Assembly: GCA_900752015.1 (NCBI GenBank)
Contig: CAADTZ010000001.1
Location: 1-33,401, forward strand
Direction: 5' to 3'
DNA: 33,401 nt
DNA from: an uncultured Collinsella sp.
GTDB lineage: Bacteria > Actinomycetota > Coriobacteriia > Coriobacteriales > Coriobacteriaceae
Part shown: piece after piece, positions 8,209 through 15,147 of the stretch
Position numbering within the stretch: position 1 is the first letter of the stretch
How the letters are laid out: each line of letters starts with the position of its first letter
Position numbers and translations under genes: made by a program
Notes under the pieces: generated by a model
What the model was told of the DNA's origin: nothing
The model's input: only the letters and a program-made list of their open reading frames with translations
The model's database searches: none

Positions 8209-9450
8209 TTGACCGCCGCAACCACGCCAAAAAGTAAGTCAACCGCCGCCGCGCTCTCCCCCGCGCGCACCAAGCTCTGCCTGGCGCTGCTCGTGTTGTT
8301 AGGCTTTTCGCTCGGCTGTTCGGAGTTCGTGGTCATCGGCATCGAAAGTGACTTGGCGACGGAACTCGGCGTATCGCTTGCCACCGCAGGCCAACTTATT
8401 AGCGTGTTCGCACTGATCTACGCTATCGCGACGCCGGTGCTCGCGCTCAGCACGGGGCGCTTCCGTCGTTACCAACTGCTCGTGTGCTATAGCATCGTCT
8501 TTGTGCTCGGCAATCTGGTCATGGCGCTGGCACCCAACTTTCAAGTGCTGTTCGCCTCGCGCATCATCTTGGGCTCCGTCTCGGGCGCACTGCTCGCCGT
8601 GGGCGTGACGTATATCCCCGAGCTGCTGTCCCCGCAGCAGACCTCACTCGCCATCTCGGTGGTGTACGGCGCGTTTTCCGTGGCAATGGTCTTTGTCACT
8701 TCGATCGGCAAGTTTGTGGCCGACACGCTCGACTGGCACGTGGCCATGTACGGCACGCTGACCTTTGCCGTTCTGATCTGCGGAGCGCTCGTGATGTTTA
8801 TGCCGCGCGCTGGGCAAACCGACGAGCCCGCCCCCTTTCGCGAGCAGGCGGGTCTGCTACGCGAGCCGAGCATCGTCACCGGCATGCTCATCTTTTTGTT
8901 TGGCGTGGGGTCGGTCTACGTTTTCTATGGCTACGTGACGCCTTATCTTGAGCAGGTGCTGGGCATGGGCACGGTCGAAGCCAGTACCACGCTCATGGCC
9001 TACGGCGTGTTCTGCCTGATCTCGAACATCCTGGGCGGATGGATCGATGCGCGCTTTGGCATGAAGGCGCTGCTTGTGACGTTCGTGCTGCAGGCTGCGG
9101 CGTTACTCGGGCTGTTTGCTGTGGGCGGCACCATGCCGCTCGCGCTGGCCTTTGTCTTTAGCTTGGCGCTGCTCATGTACTTGTTCTCGGTGTCGTGCAT
9201 CACGCACTTCATGGACGTGGCACGCAGCCGCCATCCCAAGTCGATGGTACTCGCAAGTTCGGTTGAGCCCATGGCGTTTAACGTCGGCATCTCGTTTGGC
9301 ACCGCAGTGGGCGGCGCCGTGGTAAGCAGCATTGGCATTGCGCACGTAGGCGCAGTGGGTGCCGCGTTCTCGCTTGTGGCCTGGGTGCTTACGCTGGTGA
9401 CGATTAAATTGGCTCACTGGGAGCGCAGGCGGGCAAGGGCGCAGGCGTAG
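8209..9450 (+). CDS. MFS drug/sugar efflux transporter, DHA1 type
   Basis: Proton-driven exporter of the major facilitator superfamily, 413 residues from the chosen start, with about 12 hydrophobic segments. The first helix LLVLLGFSLGCSEFVVIGI and the motif-A-like STGRFRRYQLL loop, followed by an ASRIILGSVSGALLAVGVTYI helix, resemble AraJ/YdhP/Cmr-type efflux pumps. TTG at 8209 is taken as start because TTGGAG lies eight bases upstream; a GTG at 8200 overlaps that site, and an ATG at 8122 lies inside the palindrome at 8118-8152. The gene ends 45 bases before the left fragment of the phosphatase gene, so both probably formed one operon before the element inserted. Substrate unknown. Confidence 0.88.
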   Translation: MTAATTPKSKSTAAALSPARTKLCLALLVLLGFSLGCSEFVVIGIESDLATELGVSLATAGQLISVFALIYAIATPVLALSTGRFRRYQLLVCYSIVFVLGNLVMALAPNFQVLFASRIILGSVSGALLAVGVTYIPELLSPQQTSLAISVVYGAFSVAMVFVTSIGKFVADTLDWHVAMYGTLTFAVLICGALVMFMPRAGQTDEPAPFREQAGLLREPSIVTGMLIFLFGVGSVYVFYGYVTPYLEQVLGMGTVEASTTLMAYGVFCLISNILGGWIDARFGMKALLVTFVLQAAALLGLFAVGGTMPLALAFVFSLALLMYLFSVSCITHFMDVARSRHPKSMVLASSVEPMAFNVGISFGTAVGGAVVSSIGIAHVGAVGAAFSLVAWVLTLVTIKLAHWERRRARAQA

Positions 9451-9495
9451 ATGCGATACTCGAGCTCGATGATGGCGATCGAAAGGAAACCGCAT

Positions 9496-9534
9496 ATGCA
9501 ACGTGTACTGTTTATCTGCCATGGGAATATCTGA
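9496..9534 (+). pseudogene. Severed 5' end of LMW-PTP gene with attL
   Basis: The ATG at 9496 is preceded by GAAAGGAAACCGC and reads MQRVLFICHGNI before a TGA formed at the junction with the element. This matches the N-terminus and the first half of the P-loop of the intact phosphatase at 16517 (MHRIMFVCHGNICRS). The two copies share TCTGCCA and ATCTG in the same register, so the crossover lies within 9515-9533. These 12 codons are the original chromosomal start of the gene, now cut off. Confidence 0.9.
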
Positions 9535-9538
9535 CAGT

Positions 9539-9577
9539 AAGGACAAACCGCCTCATAAATGAGCGGTTTGTCCTTTT
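9539..9577. terminator. Strong hairpin terminator at left end of element
   Basis: AAGGACAAACCGC and GCGGTTTGTCCTT form a perfect 13-bp stem with an 11-base loop and TTTT after it. It starts five bases inside attL. It should stop read-through from the MFS/phosphatase promoter into the element and may also end the XRE gene transcript. Confidence 0.9.
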
Positions 9578-9586
9578 CGTTTAGTC

Positions 9587-9609
9587 AAGTTGCAACTTTT
9601 TTGCAACTT
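9587..9609. repeat. Probable integrase arm-type sites, left end
   Basis: TTGCAACTT occurs at 9590-9598 and again at 9601-9609, an 11-bp period in the same orientation, about 55-75 bases from the left crossover. Related TTTACAACTT, GTTACAAC and inverted AAGTTGTAAA lie near the right end at 16358-16398. Tn916-family integrases bind such short direct repeats near each end. Confidence 0.5.
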
Positions 9610-9622
9610 CTAAGGGCTCTAA

Positions 9623-9964
9623 TTAACTCTCATTCCGTCGTTTCGCCATCGCATCTCGCAGCGCCCGAAGCACCTCAAATGCTACAGGCAGCTCATCGAC
9701 CTCGAACGAGTCAAGAATTTCCTGCACTTCCGCAGAAAGCGCCGCTTTATCGGGCTTCGACGTATCCGTCAGCAGGGCGTCTACGCTTACAGATAGCTCC
9801 TCTGCAATCTTACTGAGAACAGGAAGACTAAGCTTCGTGTTGCCTGTCTCGATGTGGCTCATATGGGTGACGGAGATTCCTGCCCTTCCCGCCAGCGCCT
9901 CCTGTGACAACCCGCACGCCTTGCGGTAGCGCCGTATACGCTGGCCTATCTCGAAGTATCTCAT
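9623..9964 (-). CDS. XRE family helix-turn-helix regulator
   Basis: 113 residues. A complete XRE/Cro HTH domain fills residues 5-62 (IGQRIRRYRKACGLSQEALA, then GISVTHMSHIETGNTKLSLP). The C-terminal 50 residues are mostly helical and probably mediate dimerisation. It is the only regulator in the element and is transcribed away from the surface-protein genes across a 163-base region that holds GCCTATAC / GTATAGGC / GCCTATAGGC repeats, its likely operators. It probably represses itself and the divergent lipoprotein gene. The start ATG at 9964 has only a weak ribosome site (GGTGA). Confidence 0.88.
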   Translation of the reverse strand: MRYFEIGQRIRRYRKACGLSQEALAGRAGISVTHMSHIETGNTKLSLPVLSKIAEELSVSVDALLTDTSKPDKAALSAEVQEILDSFEVDELPVAFEVLRALRDAMAKRRNES

Positions 9965-9973
9965 TCAATCACC

Positions 9974-10059
9974 GCCTATACAAAACAAGTCATCTTGAAT
10001 CGTATGGGCGATTGCTCTCAACTATAATAAACTGTATAGGCTATTTATTGCCTATAGGC
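9974..10059. promoter_or_regulatory. Divergent control region with operator-like repeats
   Basis: Three related sites are seen: GCCTATAC (9974-9981), GTATAGGC (10034-10041) and the full palindrome GCCTATAGGC (10050-10059). A plus-strand TATAAT is at 10023-10028, close to the second site, and could be the -10 of the lipoprotein gene. The layout fits control by the adjacent XRE protein. Confidence 0.55.
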
Positions 10060-10127
10060 TTATAGTTTTCTGACAAGCGCAGAACTGCGCCGAGGGATAC
10101 GGGAACTGAAACATAGGAGGATTAGAC

Positions 10128-11114
10128 ATGAAGCAGTACACGAGAAGGAGCGCCCTGAAGCTGCTCGGCATCGGAACGGTTACCATAGCGGGCTTTGGGC
10201 TGGCTGGATGTAGCGGTTCAGGCGAAGGCGTCAAGAACGCGAGCGAGCCCGTGCCTGCTTCGCAGGCTTTCGGCCAGGCGGGCGTGTGGATGGTCTACGA
10301 CGGCGACGAGCAGATAGGAAAGGACGTGGCAATCGAGGAAGTCCTATCCTTCGACGGGAATGGCAACGTTGCGAGCTACCAGTGCAAGAGCCTGACCTTC
10401 GGCGACCTCGACGGTCTGTCCGACGATGAAATCGTCGAGCTGGCGAAGCAGCAGGACGAAGCAGCCTTCAATGCTGCGAAGCAGGCGGCAATCGATGCCA
10501 CCGATGAAGCTATCCAAGCGTGGCAGCCATGCTATGACACATTGAAGGCAGAGGCGGACGCCGGTACGTACGACTCGATAGACTACTACGGAGCCTATGG
10601 CATCGAGAATGTGCCCGAGGAAGACCGAGCCCAGGTCGTCGAGACGTACCAGACCACGTTGGACAACACGCAGGATGCTCTCGACGCTGCAAACAAAGGA
10701 CAGGCATTCAACGAAGCTGCCGCTTATCAAGAACCCGAGGCGAAGCCCTATACGCTCCGTCTCGAAACAGATGGCAGCGGTAATGCGGCGGCGAACGAGT
10801 CGCTTGTTTTCCAGCTCGCAAAGTTCTCCTTCTACCAAGCAAACATCAATGTGGATGAAAACGACCTAACAAGCGACAGAACACGCTTTCGCATTTTAGT
10901 TGACTACGGTTGGGACAATAATGCCGAGATTCCCGACAGCGCGTTCGGCTCGACCAAAAAATCCATCGAACTCTGTTCACCCACCTACTCGACCACCCAG
11001 ACCGTCTATGGCACGACCTTCGGCGGTTACTCCGGCCTCGCCACCGTCGTGAACGAGGGGCACGCGGGCTTCACGTGGGACACCCCCGATACCGAAGGGA
11101 TAGAGGTGGACTAG
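10128..11114 (+). CDS. Putative lipoprotein of unknown function (element cargo)
   Basis: 328 residues. The N-terminus MKQYTRRSALKLLGIG carries a twin-arginine signal, and the lipobox LAGC places the lipidated cysteine at 28, so the protein should be exported and anchored on the outer face of the membrane. The mature part is acidic and Gly/Ala/Asn rich, with no recognised domain. A helical DDEIVELAKQQDEAAFNAAK-type segment lies at about 100-160, and a beta-rich C-terminal part at about 200-328. AGGAGG sits eight bases before the ATG. It is the first gene of the plus-strand module following the XRE control region and is followed by a hairpin. Function unknown. Confidence 0.85.
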   Translation: MKQYTRRSALKLLGIGTVTIAGFGLAGCSGSGEGVKNASEPVPASQAFGQAGVWMVYDGDEQIGKDVAIEEVLSFDGNGNVASYQCKSLTFGDLDGLSDDEIVELAKQQDEAAFNAAKQAAIDATDEAIQAWQPCYDTLKAEADAGTYDSIDYYGAYGIENVPEEDRAQVVETYQTTLDNTQDALDAANKGQAFNEAAAYQEPEAKPYTLRLETDGSGNAAANESLVFQLAKFSFYQANINVDENDLTSDRTRFRILVDYGWDNNAEIPDSAFGSTKKSIELCSPTYSTTQTVYGTTFGGYSGLATVVNEGHAGFTWDTPDTEGIEVD

Positions 11115-11126
11115 GCAATCGATACG

Positions 11127-11165
11127 CACGGATATAGCCCGATGGCAGCTCGGGCTATATCCGTG
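11127..11165 (+). terminator. Hairpin after lipoprotein gene
   Basis: A perfect 16-bp stem (CACGGATATAGCCCGA and complement) with a seven-base loop starts 12 bases after the stop codon. No T run follows (AAATAG), so it may be a processing or attenuating hairpin that lowers expression of the next gene rather than a full terminator. Confidence 0.6.
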
Positions 11166-11183
11166 AAATAGAAAGGAGCGAAC

Positions 11184-11972
11184 ATGGAGGAACAGGCAAA
11201 TTTGTTGCCAGGCGTTGCCACGGCGCACGATTTGATGCATAGGGTGGTTGACCTTCAGGGACGAATCAACCAACTCACCACTCAGTTTGCCACCAAGACG
11301 GAAAAGAAGACTAAAAGGCACCCTGTTCTCTACGCAATCGGGGGCTTCCTTATCGCGTTCACGCTTATCACGAGCACGCCACTTAAGGCAATAACGTATC
11401 TCCCTACCCTTCCGTTCTTCTCAATGGGAGGCACGGAGCTTCAATTGGCGGTTTGGAATATCGTGAACCTCATCGTCTCAGCTATCATCGGTGCGATTCT
11501 ATACAAGGTCATAGCGAAGACGGCGGACAAAAGCCGCTCCCAGATAAATGCCGCGATTGACCAAAGCAACCAACAAGTTGAAGTCAACAACCAAGCCCTA
11601 GCCCAGAGCATCGAGCAAACCAAGCAGGAGATTTTCGCCGTACAGCAGCAATGGGCTTCGCAGGTCGCCCCGTGGTACCCCATGGATTACGACAGCATCG
11701 AAGCCGTGGATTTCTTCCTTACTGCCGTGCGCAACCATCGCGCCACCACCGTACAGGAGATGGTCAACCTCTACGAGACCGAGATGCACCAGCGCCGCAT
11801 GGAAGCGGGGCAGCAGCAGATTCTCAACCAGCAAAGAATCGGGAATATGCTGCAATTGGGCAATCTGTTCATGCAGGGGCAGATTCTCAATCAGGCCCAG
11901 CAGATTAACGCAAATACCGCCAGTGCGAACAGCAACCTCGACTGGATGGCTCGCGCGATGGGAAAGCGCTAA
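11184..11972 (+). CDS. Two-TM membrane protein with coiled coil (element cargo)
   Basis: 262 residues. Two hydrophobic segments are visible at about 46-64 and 87-110, joined by a short TPLKAITYLPTLPFF linker. Residues 112-160 (heptad-like, rich in Q, N, A, I) should form a coiled coil, and the C-terminus from about 200 is very rich in Gln and Asn (QQQILNQQRIGNMLQLGNLF). No family is recognised. GAAAGGAG precedes the ATG at good spacing. It lies between the lipoprotein and the anchored extracellular protein, all in the same direction, so the three may work together at the cell envelope. Confidence 0.82.
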   Translation: MEEQANLLPGVATAHDLMHRVVDLQGRINQLTTQFATKTEKKTKRHPVLYAIGGFLIAFTLITSTPLKAITYLPTLPFFSMGGTELQLAVWNIVNLIVSAIIGAILYKVIAKTADKSRSQINAAIDQSNQQVEVNNQALAQSIEQTKQEIFAVQQQWASQVAPWYPMDYDSIEAVDFFLTAVRNHRATTVQEMVNLYETEMHQRRMEAGQQQILNQQRIGNMLQLGNLFMQGQILNQAQQINANTASANSNLDWMARAMGKR

Positions 11973-12035
11973 GTAATGACGCGGTTGACATAACGAGGTG
12001 GCTCGAAACCACCATGAAAGAAAGGGGGATGGATA

Positions 12036-13196
12036 ATGAACGGATTATCCCAGTGGGCGCGCTCGCATAAGCCCCAAGTCGCAGCGATGGCCGCTGCGAT
12101 CGTTGTTGCGATCGTTGTTGCGATAGCCGTGGCAAGCGGGGCGCTCGCAACGTCCGAGCAACAACCAGAACAGCAGGAGTCAAGAACCGTCGATGTGACC
12201 CTCAACGTCACGGCCGACAACGGTTGGGACGAGAACTCCACGCTCGCCATCGCCCATATCGAGGGCAACGATGTGGACTTCTACCACGCGGTGGCCCCTG
12301 ATGCCAATGGCAACAAGGGCACTTCTACGGTCGCACTCGCCGAGGGCGACTACACCGTGAGCTTCGTCAGCCCCGTCAACTCCGACGGTTCCGCCTTCGA
12401 CATCTACGACACGGGTGCTCCCGTCGACATCACCGTCGACGCCGACGCGAAGACCGCACCTGCGGTCAACTGCCTTATGGCGCAGATTCCCGCTGACAAG
12501 GTTACCGACGAGATGCTTGCGAACATCGTCGACAAGACCAAGGACGCCATCAAGAAGGGTGACGAGACCTTGAAGGGCGATAGCGGAAAGGCCATCCTCG
12601 GCAAGCTCGACGGCAACGTGAGCGCCAACCCGAACGTCTCCGACGAGACGAAGGAGGACGCATCCAAGGCCGATGAGGGTGTCGATATCGACGGCAAGCC
12701 CGCCGACACCATCGGCAAGCCCGCCGACAAGCCTTCCGGCGGAAACGCCAACGCTTCCGGCTCCAACACCGGAAACTCCAACTCTGGAAACGCCGGCGGT
12801 TCCGACAAGCCGAGCACGCCTGCCCACCAGCATTCGTGGACACAGCACACCGCGCAGAGGTGGGTATCCAACATGGTGACGGTCCCCGACTACGAGACGC
12901 AGACAGTCTACGGAGCGCGTTTCTATGTCCCAACCGGCACTCCCGGCCAATACATCGCAAAAGGACCGGAGTACTGGTTCGAGAACGGATTCACGCGGGA
13001 CGACCTCAATGCCATCATCGTCAACGCCCTGCGCAACGCCGACGAGAACGGCCTGTACAACGGCGTGGATTACTCCAGCTACCAGAACATCGAAAAGACC
13101 GTGCAGGTTCAGGTCAGTTCCCACCAGGAAGACCACGGTTACTACGAGGACTACGTGGACTACGTGTATTGCAGTTCGTGCGGTGCTCGTCAGTAA
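12036..13196 (+). CDS. Membrane-anchored extracellular protein with His/Cys C-terminus (element cargo)
   Basis: 386 residues. One hydrophobic segment at about 14-38 acts as an uncleaved anchor or signal. Residues 50-135 form a beta-rich domain (TVDVTLNV, AIAHIEG, EGDYTVSF, NSDGSAF) resembling the outer domain of the chromosomal protein at 7079-7948. Residues 150-200 are helical, and 205-262 are a Gly/Asn/Ser/Pro-rich flexible stalk. The C-terminal domain begins with HQHSWTQH (His264, 266, 271) and ends with CSSCG (Cys379, 382), a possible metal site. No sortase motif is present. AAAGGGGG precedes the ATG by seven bases; an out-of-frame ATG at 12029 is not used. Function unknown. Confidence 0.83.
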   Translation: MNGLSQWARSHKPQVAAMAAAIVVAIVVAIAVASGALATSEQQPEQQESRTVDVTLNVTADNGWDENSTLAIAHIEGNDVDFYHAVAPDANGNKGTSTVALAEGDYTVSFVSPVNSDGSAFDIYDTGAPVDITVDADAKTAPAVNCLMAQIPADKVTDEMLANIVDKTKDAIKKGDETLKGDSGKAILGKLDGNVSANPNVSDETKEDASKADEGVDIDGKPADTIGKPADKPSGGNANASGSNTGNSNSGNAGGSDKPSTPAHQHSWTQHTAQRWVSNMVTVPDYETQTVYGARFYVPTGTPGQYIAKGPEYWFENGFTRDDLNAIIVNALRNADENGLYNGVDYSSYQNIEKTVQVQVSSHQEDHGYYEDYVDYVYCSSCGARQ

Positions 13197-13288
13197 CGAC
13201 GAAACCATAACGGCACGTACTGTGTTCGGGCATAGCCCTCATAGACCCGCGCGCTCCCTCCGGTCGCGTGCAGGTGTCCGTCTCCCGA

Positions 13289-13330
13289 ACGAGGGGAGCA
13301 TCCGTATAACGGGTGCTCCCCTCGTTTTTT
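13289..13330 (+). terminator. Terminator of surface-protein module
   Basis: AACGAGGGGAGCA and TGCTCCCCTCGTT form a perfect 13-bp stem followed by TTTTT. It lies about 95 bases after the stop codon of the anchored protein. It is a textbook intrinsic terminator and ends the three-gene module. Confidence 0.93.
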
Positions 13331-13398
13331 GCCCAGATGCTCCGGAATACCGCGAAGTAGGATCAGCAACAGCGCACCGACCTTTGAAGGGCTTTTCG

Positions 13399-13523
13399 AG
13401 GTCTTTCGGCGGGCTGTGCTGAGCCCATTTTGCGCCCCTGCCCGAACAGAGCCCCTGCGAAGGTCTTTCGGAGGTCTTTCGCTGGGCTTTGGATGGGCAT
13501 GCGTGAAAGACGCCTGCGGCGTC
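13399..13523. repeat. AGGTCTTTCG repeats and small hairpin
   Basis: The decamer AGGTCTTTCG occurs at 13399-13408, 13461-13470 and 13472-13481, the last two 11 bases apart. A GACGCC-TGC-GGCGTC hairpin follows at 13509-13523. They lie in the 361-base gene-free stretch between the module terminator and the next gene. They may be binding sites; significance is uncertain. Confidence 0.4.
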
Positions 13524-13557
13524 GGGTGCCTCTGAAACGAAGATAAGGAGGTACACG

Positions 13558-13911
13558 ATGGACAAGGAGCGTCTTGAACCCAACAGCCCCCAGGAGGAGG
13601 CCTTGTGGAGGGCGCAGGTGCTCAGGCGCACCGCCCGCATCTGCTCGGCGAAGGCCAAGGAGCTTGAGCGCATGGCGAAGGTGGACGGCAACGCCCCCAT
13701 GCGCGACGGCGGCACCCTGAAGGACGTGCTCAAGCGCATCGACAACGTGATGGAGTGGCGGTTCGTGAACGCTCTGGGCGAGGTCGTCCTCGACGGGGAC
13801 ATCCTCGCGGAGAGCATCGGCTGCGAGGCCCTGCGCACCATGCGCTACTGCGTGGCGGAATGCCTCAAGCGAATCGAGGAGCGGGAAGCGGAGGGGAAGG
13901 GCGATGAGTGA
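13558..13911 (+). CDS. Small hypothetical protein (element)
   Basis: 117 residues, highly charged and probably cytoplasmic. Residues 10-45 (EEALWRAQVLRRTARICSAK and onward) and 85-112 look strongly helical, with a central segment LKDVLKRIDNVMEWRFVNAL. No known domain is recognised. AAGGAGG lies six bases before the ATG, a very strong site. Its end overlaps the next gene by eight bases (ATGAGTGA), so both are translationally coupled. Coding GC is high, like the host. Confidence 0.8.
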   Translation: MDKERLEPNSPQEEALWRAQVLRRTARICSAKAKELERMAKVDGNAPMRDGGTLKDVLKRIDNVMEWRFVNALGEVVLDGDILAESIGCEALRTMRYCVAECLKRIEEREAEGKGDE

Positions 13912-14185
13912 CTACGGCATCAAGACCTACGCCGACCTCGCCGAGACGTGCGGGAACATGGTGCTCGCAAACGAGATGGCAAAACGCCCGCTTGAGCTTG
14001 TGAGCGGGGACTGGGCGCCGTGGGAGGAGATTTTCCAGTGGTACATCATACAGGACCCGTCGTTTGTCATGGAGCACACGGGCGAGCCGGTGTTCTACGA
14101 CGAGGAGCTTGACCTGTACGTCCTTGGGGTAAATCATCTGGGCACAGCTTGGCGGCTCGTGCCCGCTCCGATAATCTACGACTGA
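13904..14185 (+). CDS. Small hypothetical protein (element)
   Basis: 93 residues, acidic (many Asp/Glu and Trp/Tyr), no membrane segment. Features include TYADLAETCGNMVLANEM near the N-terminus and a DPSFVMEHTGEPVFYDEELD segment in the middle; the end LGTAWRLVPAPI looks beta-rich. No family is recognised. It overlaps the preceding gene by eight bases and is followed 10 bases later by a strong terminator, so the two form a tight two-gene operon. The acidic character would also fit a DNA-mimic or anti-repressor protein, but nothing specific supports that. Confidence 0.78.
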   Translation: MSDYGIKTYADLAETCGNMVLANEMAKRPLELVSGDWAPWEEIFQWYIIQDPSFVMEHTGEPVFYDEELDLYVLGVNHLGTAWRLVPAPIIYD

Positions 14186-14195
14186 AAAGACGCCG

Positions 14196-14236
14196 AAGGG
14201 CGCAGCGAAAACAATCGCTGCGCCCTTTACTTTTTT
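14196..14236 (+). terminator. Terminator of small-gene pair
   Basis: AAGGGCGCAGCG and CGCTGCGCCCTT form a perfect 12-bp stem around AAAACAAT, followed by TAC and TTTTTT. It stands directly behind the 93-residue gene. Confidence 0.92.
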
Positions 14237-14256
14237 GCTTCGCGGACACTCAAGAC

Positions 14257-14404
14257 GCGCTTTCTACACGTCGTCACTTTACCCCTGAACTTGTAGAAAA
14301 TCCTCCGAGAAGATTGCCCCGTTTATGGGGCTTGCCGAAGCGCTTTCTACAATTGTCGCAATCTTCGACAAATCCAACCCCTAAAACATGCCTTGTTTTC
14401 TACA
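14257..14404. repeat. TTTCTACA iterons in gene-free region
   Basis: TTTCTACA occurs directly at 14261-14268, 14344-14351 and 14397-14404, and inverted (TGTAGAAA) at 14292-14299. The first two copies extend to GCGCTTTCTACA. The region is non-coding and more AT-rich than its flanks. Such spaced repeats are typical protein-binding sites, for example for a replication, transfer or recombination protein. Confidence 0.55.
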
Positions 14405-14479
14405 GCGTTTCACGCCATATATCAGGAGAAATCGCCTTGGCTCCCTCCGCTATACGCTTCGGGGGCAAAAAAGGCAAAA

Positions 14480-14540
14480 GGGCATAAGGGGGACTGACGC
14501 AGCGTGCGCTGCGGTCGGCATAGCCGACAGTCCCATGCCC
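14480..14540. other. Cloverleaf-like structured site (candidate oriT)
   Basis: Nested complementary segments form a three-way junction: outer stems GGGCAT/ATGCCC (14480-14485, 14535-14540) and GGGACTG/CAGTCCC (14490-14496, 14528-14534), enclosing two perfect hairpins, CGCAGCG-TG-CGCTGCG (14498-14513) and GTCGGC-ATA-GCCGAC (14514-14528). Just downstream are GTAC-TTC-GTAC and GCATC/GATGC with GCGAAGCGA between them. No gene lies in 14186-14797. Dense inverted repeats in a mobile element without a relaxase suggest a transfer origin used in trans; a structured RNA is another possibility. Confidence 0.5.
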
Positions 14541-14761
14541 AACGCCCGCGTACTTCGTACTAAATAACTCACGGGCATCGAGCGAAGCGAGATGCGGGAA
14601 TGCGGCAAACGCATACATGAACACCTTATGAATTTCGAAAAATAGCACTGGCTTTTTTCTCCTCATTTATGAATAGGAACAAACAAAAACGTTGATTTAT
14701 CAGGCTTTTCTCAATTTGCAGATACATGATAATGCAACTAATCTCGGCTCGTACTGAAGGT

Positions 14762-14777
14762 GCGTTGCGAGCAACGC
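14762..14777. promoter_or_regulatory. Palindrome before excisionase-like gene
   Basis: GCGTTGC-GA-GCAACGC lies seven bases before the AAAAGGAG ribosome site of the excisionase-like gene. A possible -10 (GATAAT, 14728-14733) is upstream with no clear -35. The palindrome could be an operator or an mRNA hairpin that limits translation. Confidence 0.35.
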
Positions 14778-14797
14778 CGATTGAAAAGGAGAATCAA

Positions 14798-15040
14798 ATG
14801 AGCAGTAAACCTAACGTTCAGGCTGCACCTGAGAACCCTGTGTACAGCATGCTCGAAAAAGCCATGTTGGTCGTTGACGAAGAGGAGGCAAAGAAGTTTC
14901 TTGGGGCAACCAGACTTTTGTAGTTGATGGTAGACAACGGTGATGGCATCGGGCCTGCGCATCTTCGTCACTGCCGTGACTCATCTCATCGCTATTACTT
15001 TGTAAGCGACCTGCTGCATTGGAACAAGAATCGTCCCTAG
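14798..15040 (+). pseudogene. Excisionase-like gene interrupted by in-frame TAG
   Basis: AAAAGGAG at six bases before ATG 14798 supports a real gene. The frame reads 41 codons, meets TAG at 14921-14923, and continues open in the same frame for 38 codons to a TAG at 15038. Read through, the product resembles a small HTH excisionase: EEEAKKFLGATRLL, then x-LMVDNGDG, and at the end HRYYFVSDLLHWN, like the RYRISRADLLAWL ending of HTH_17 excisionases. The TAG sits in the predicted recognition helix, where many such proteins have a Tyr (one-base change from TAT or TAC). It lies just before the integrase, the normal xis-int order. Excision may be blocked. A genuine 41-residue peptide is the alternative. 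Confidence 0.6.
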
Positions 15041-15087
15041 GAATCTCGAAAGTCATTCAACGTAGCCCGTACCACTAGCAATTATGC

Positions 15088-15119
15088 GCCCCGATGCACC
15101 AGCGAAGCGGCATCGGGGC
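15088..15119 (+). promoter_or_regulatory. Hairpin in front of integrase gene
   Basis: GCCCCGATGC and GCATCGGGGC form a perfect 10-bp stem with a 12-base loop ending ten bases before the integrase ribosome site. There is no T tract. It may limit read-through or translation of the integrase. Confidence 0.5.
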
Positions 15120-15147
15120 ACATCCATAAGGAGAGGAGGTGACAAGA

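Noticed and set aside
12180..13208. 342-codon minus-strand frame opposite the anchored protein
   Set aside because: Valine/Gly-rich mirror of a biased coding sequence, no ribosome site, no domain.
13239..13841. 200-codon minus-strand frame in the element
   Set aside because: It spans the terminator, the repeat region and the opposite strand of a well-supported small gene; the composition is Ser/Arg-rich without a domain.
14921..15040. Frameshift rather than nonsense mutation in the excisionase-like gene
   Set aside because: The C-terminal part with RYYFVSDLLHW is in the same frame as the start, so a single in-frame TAG explains the break without any shift.
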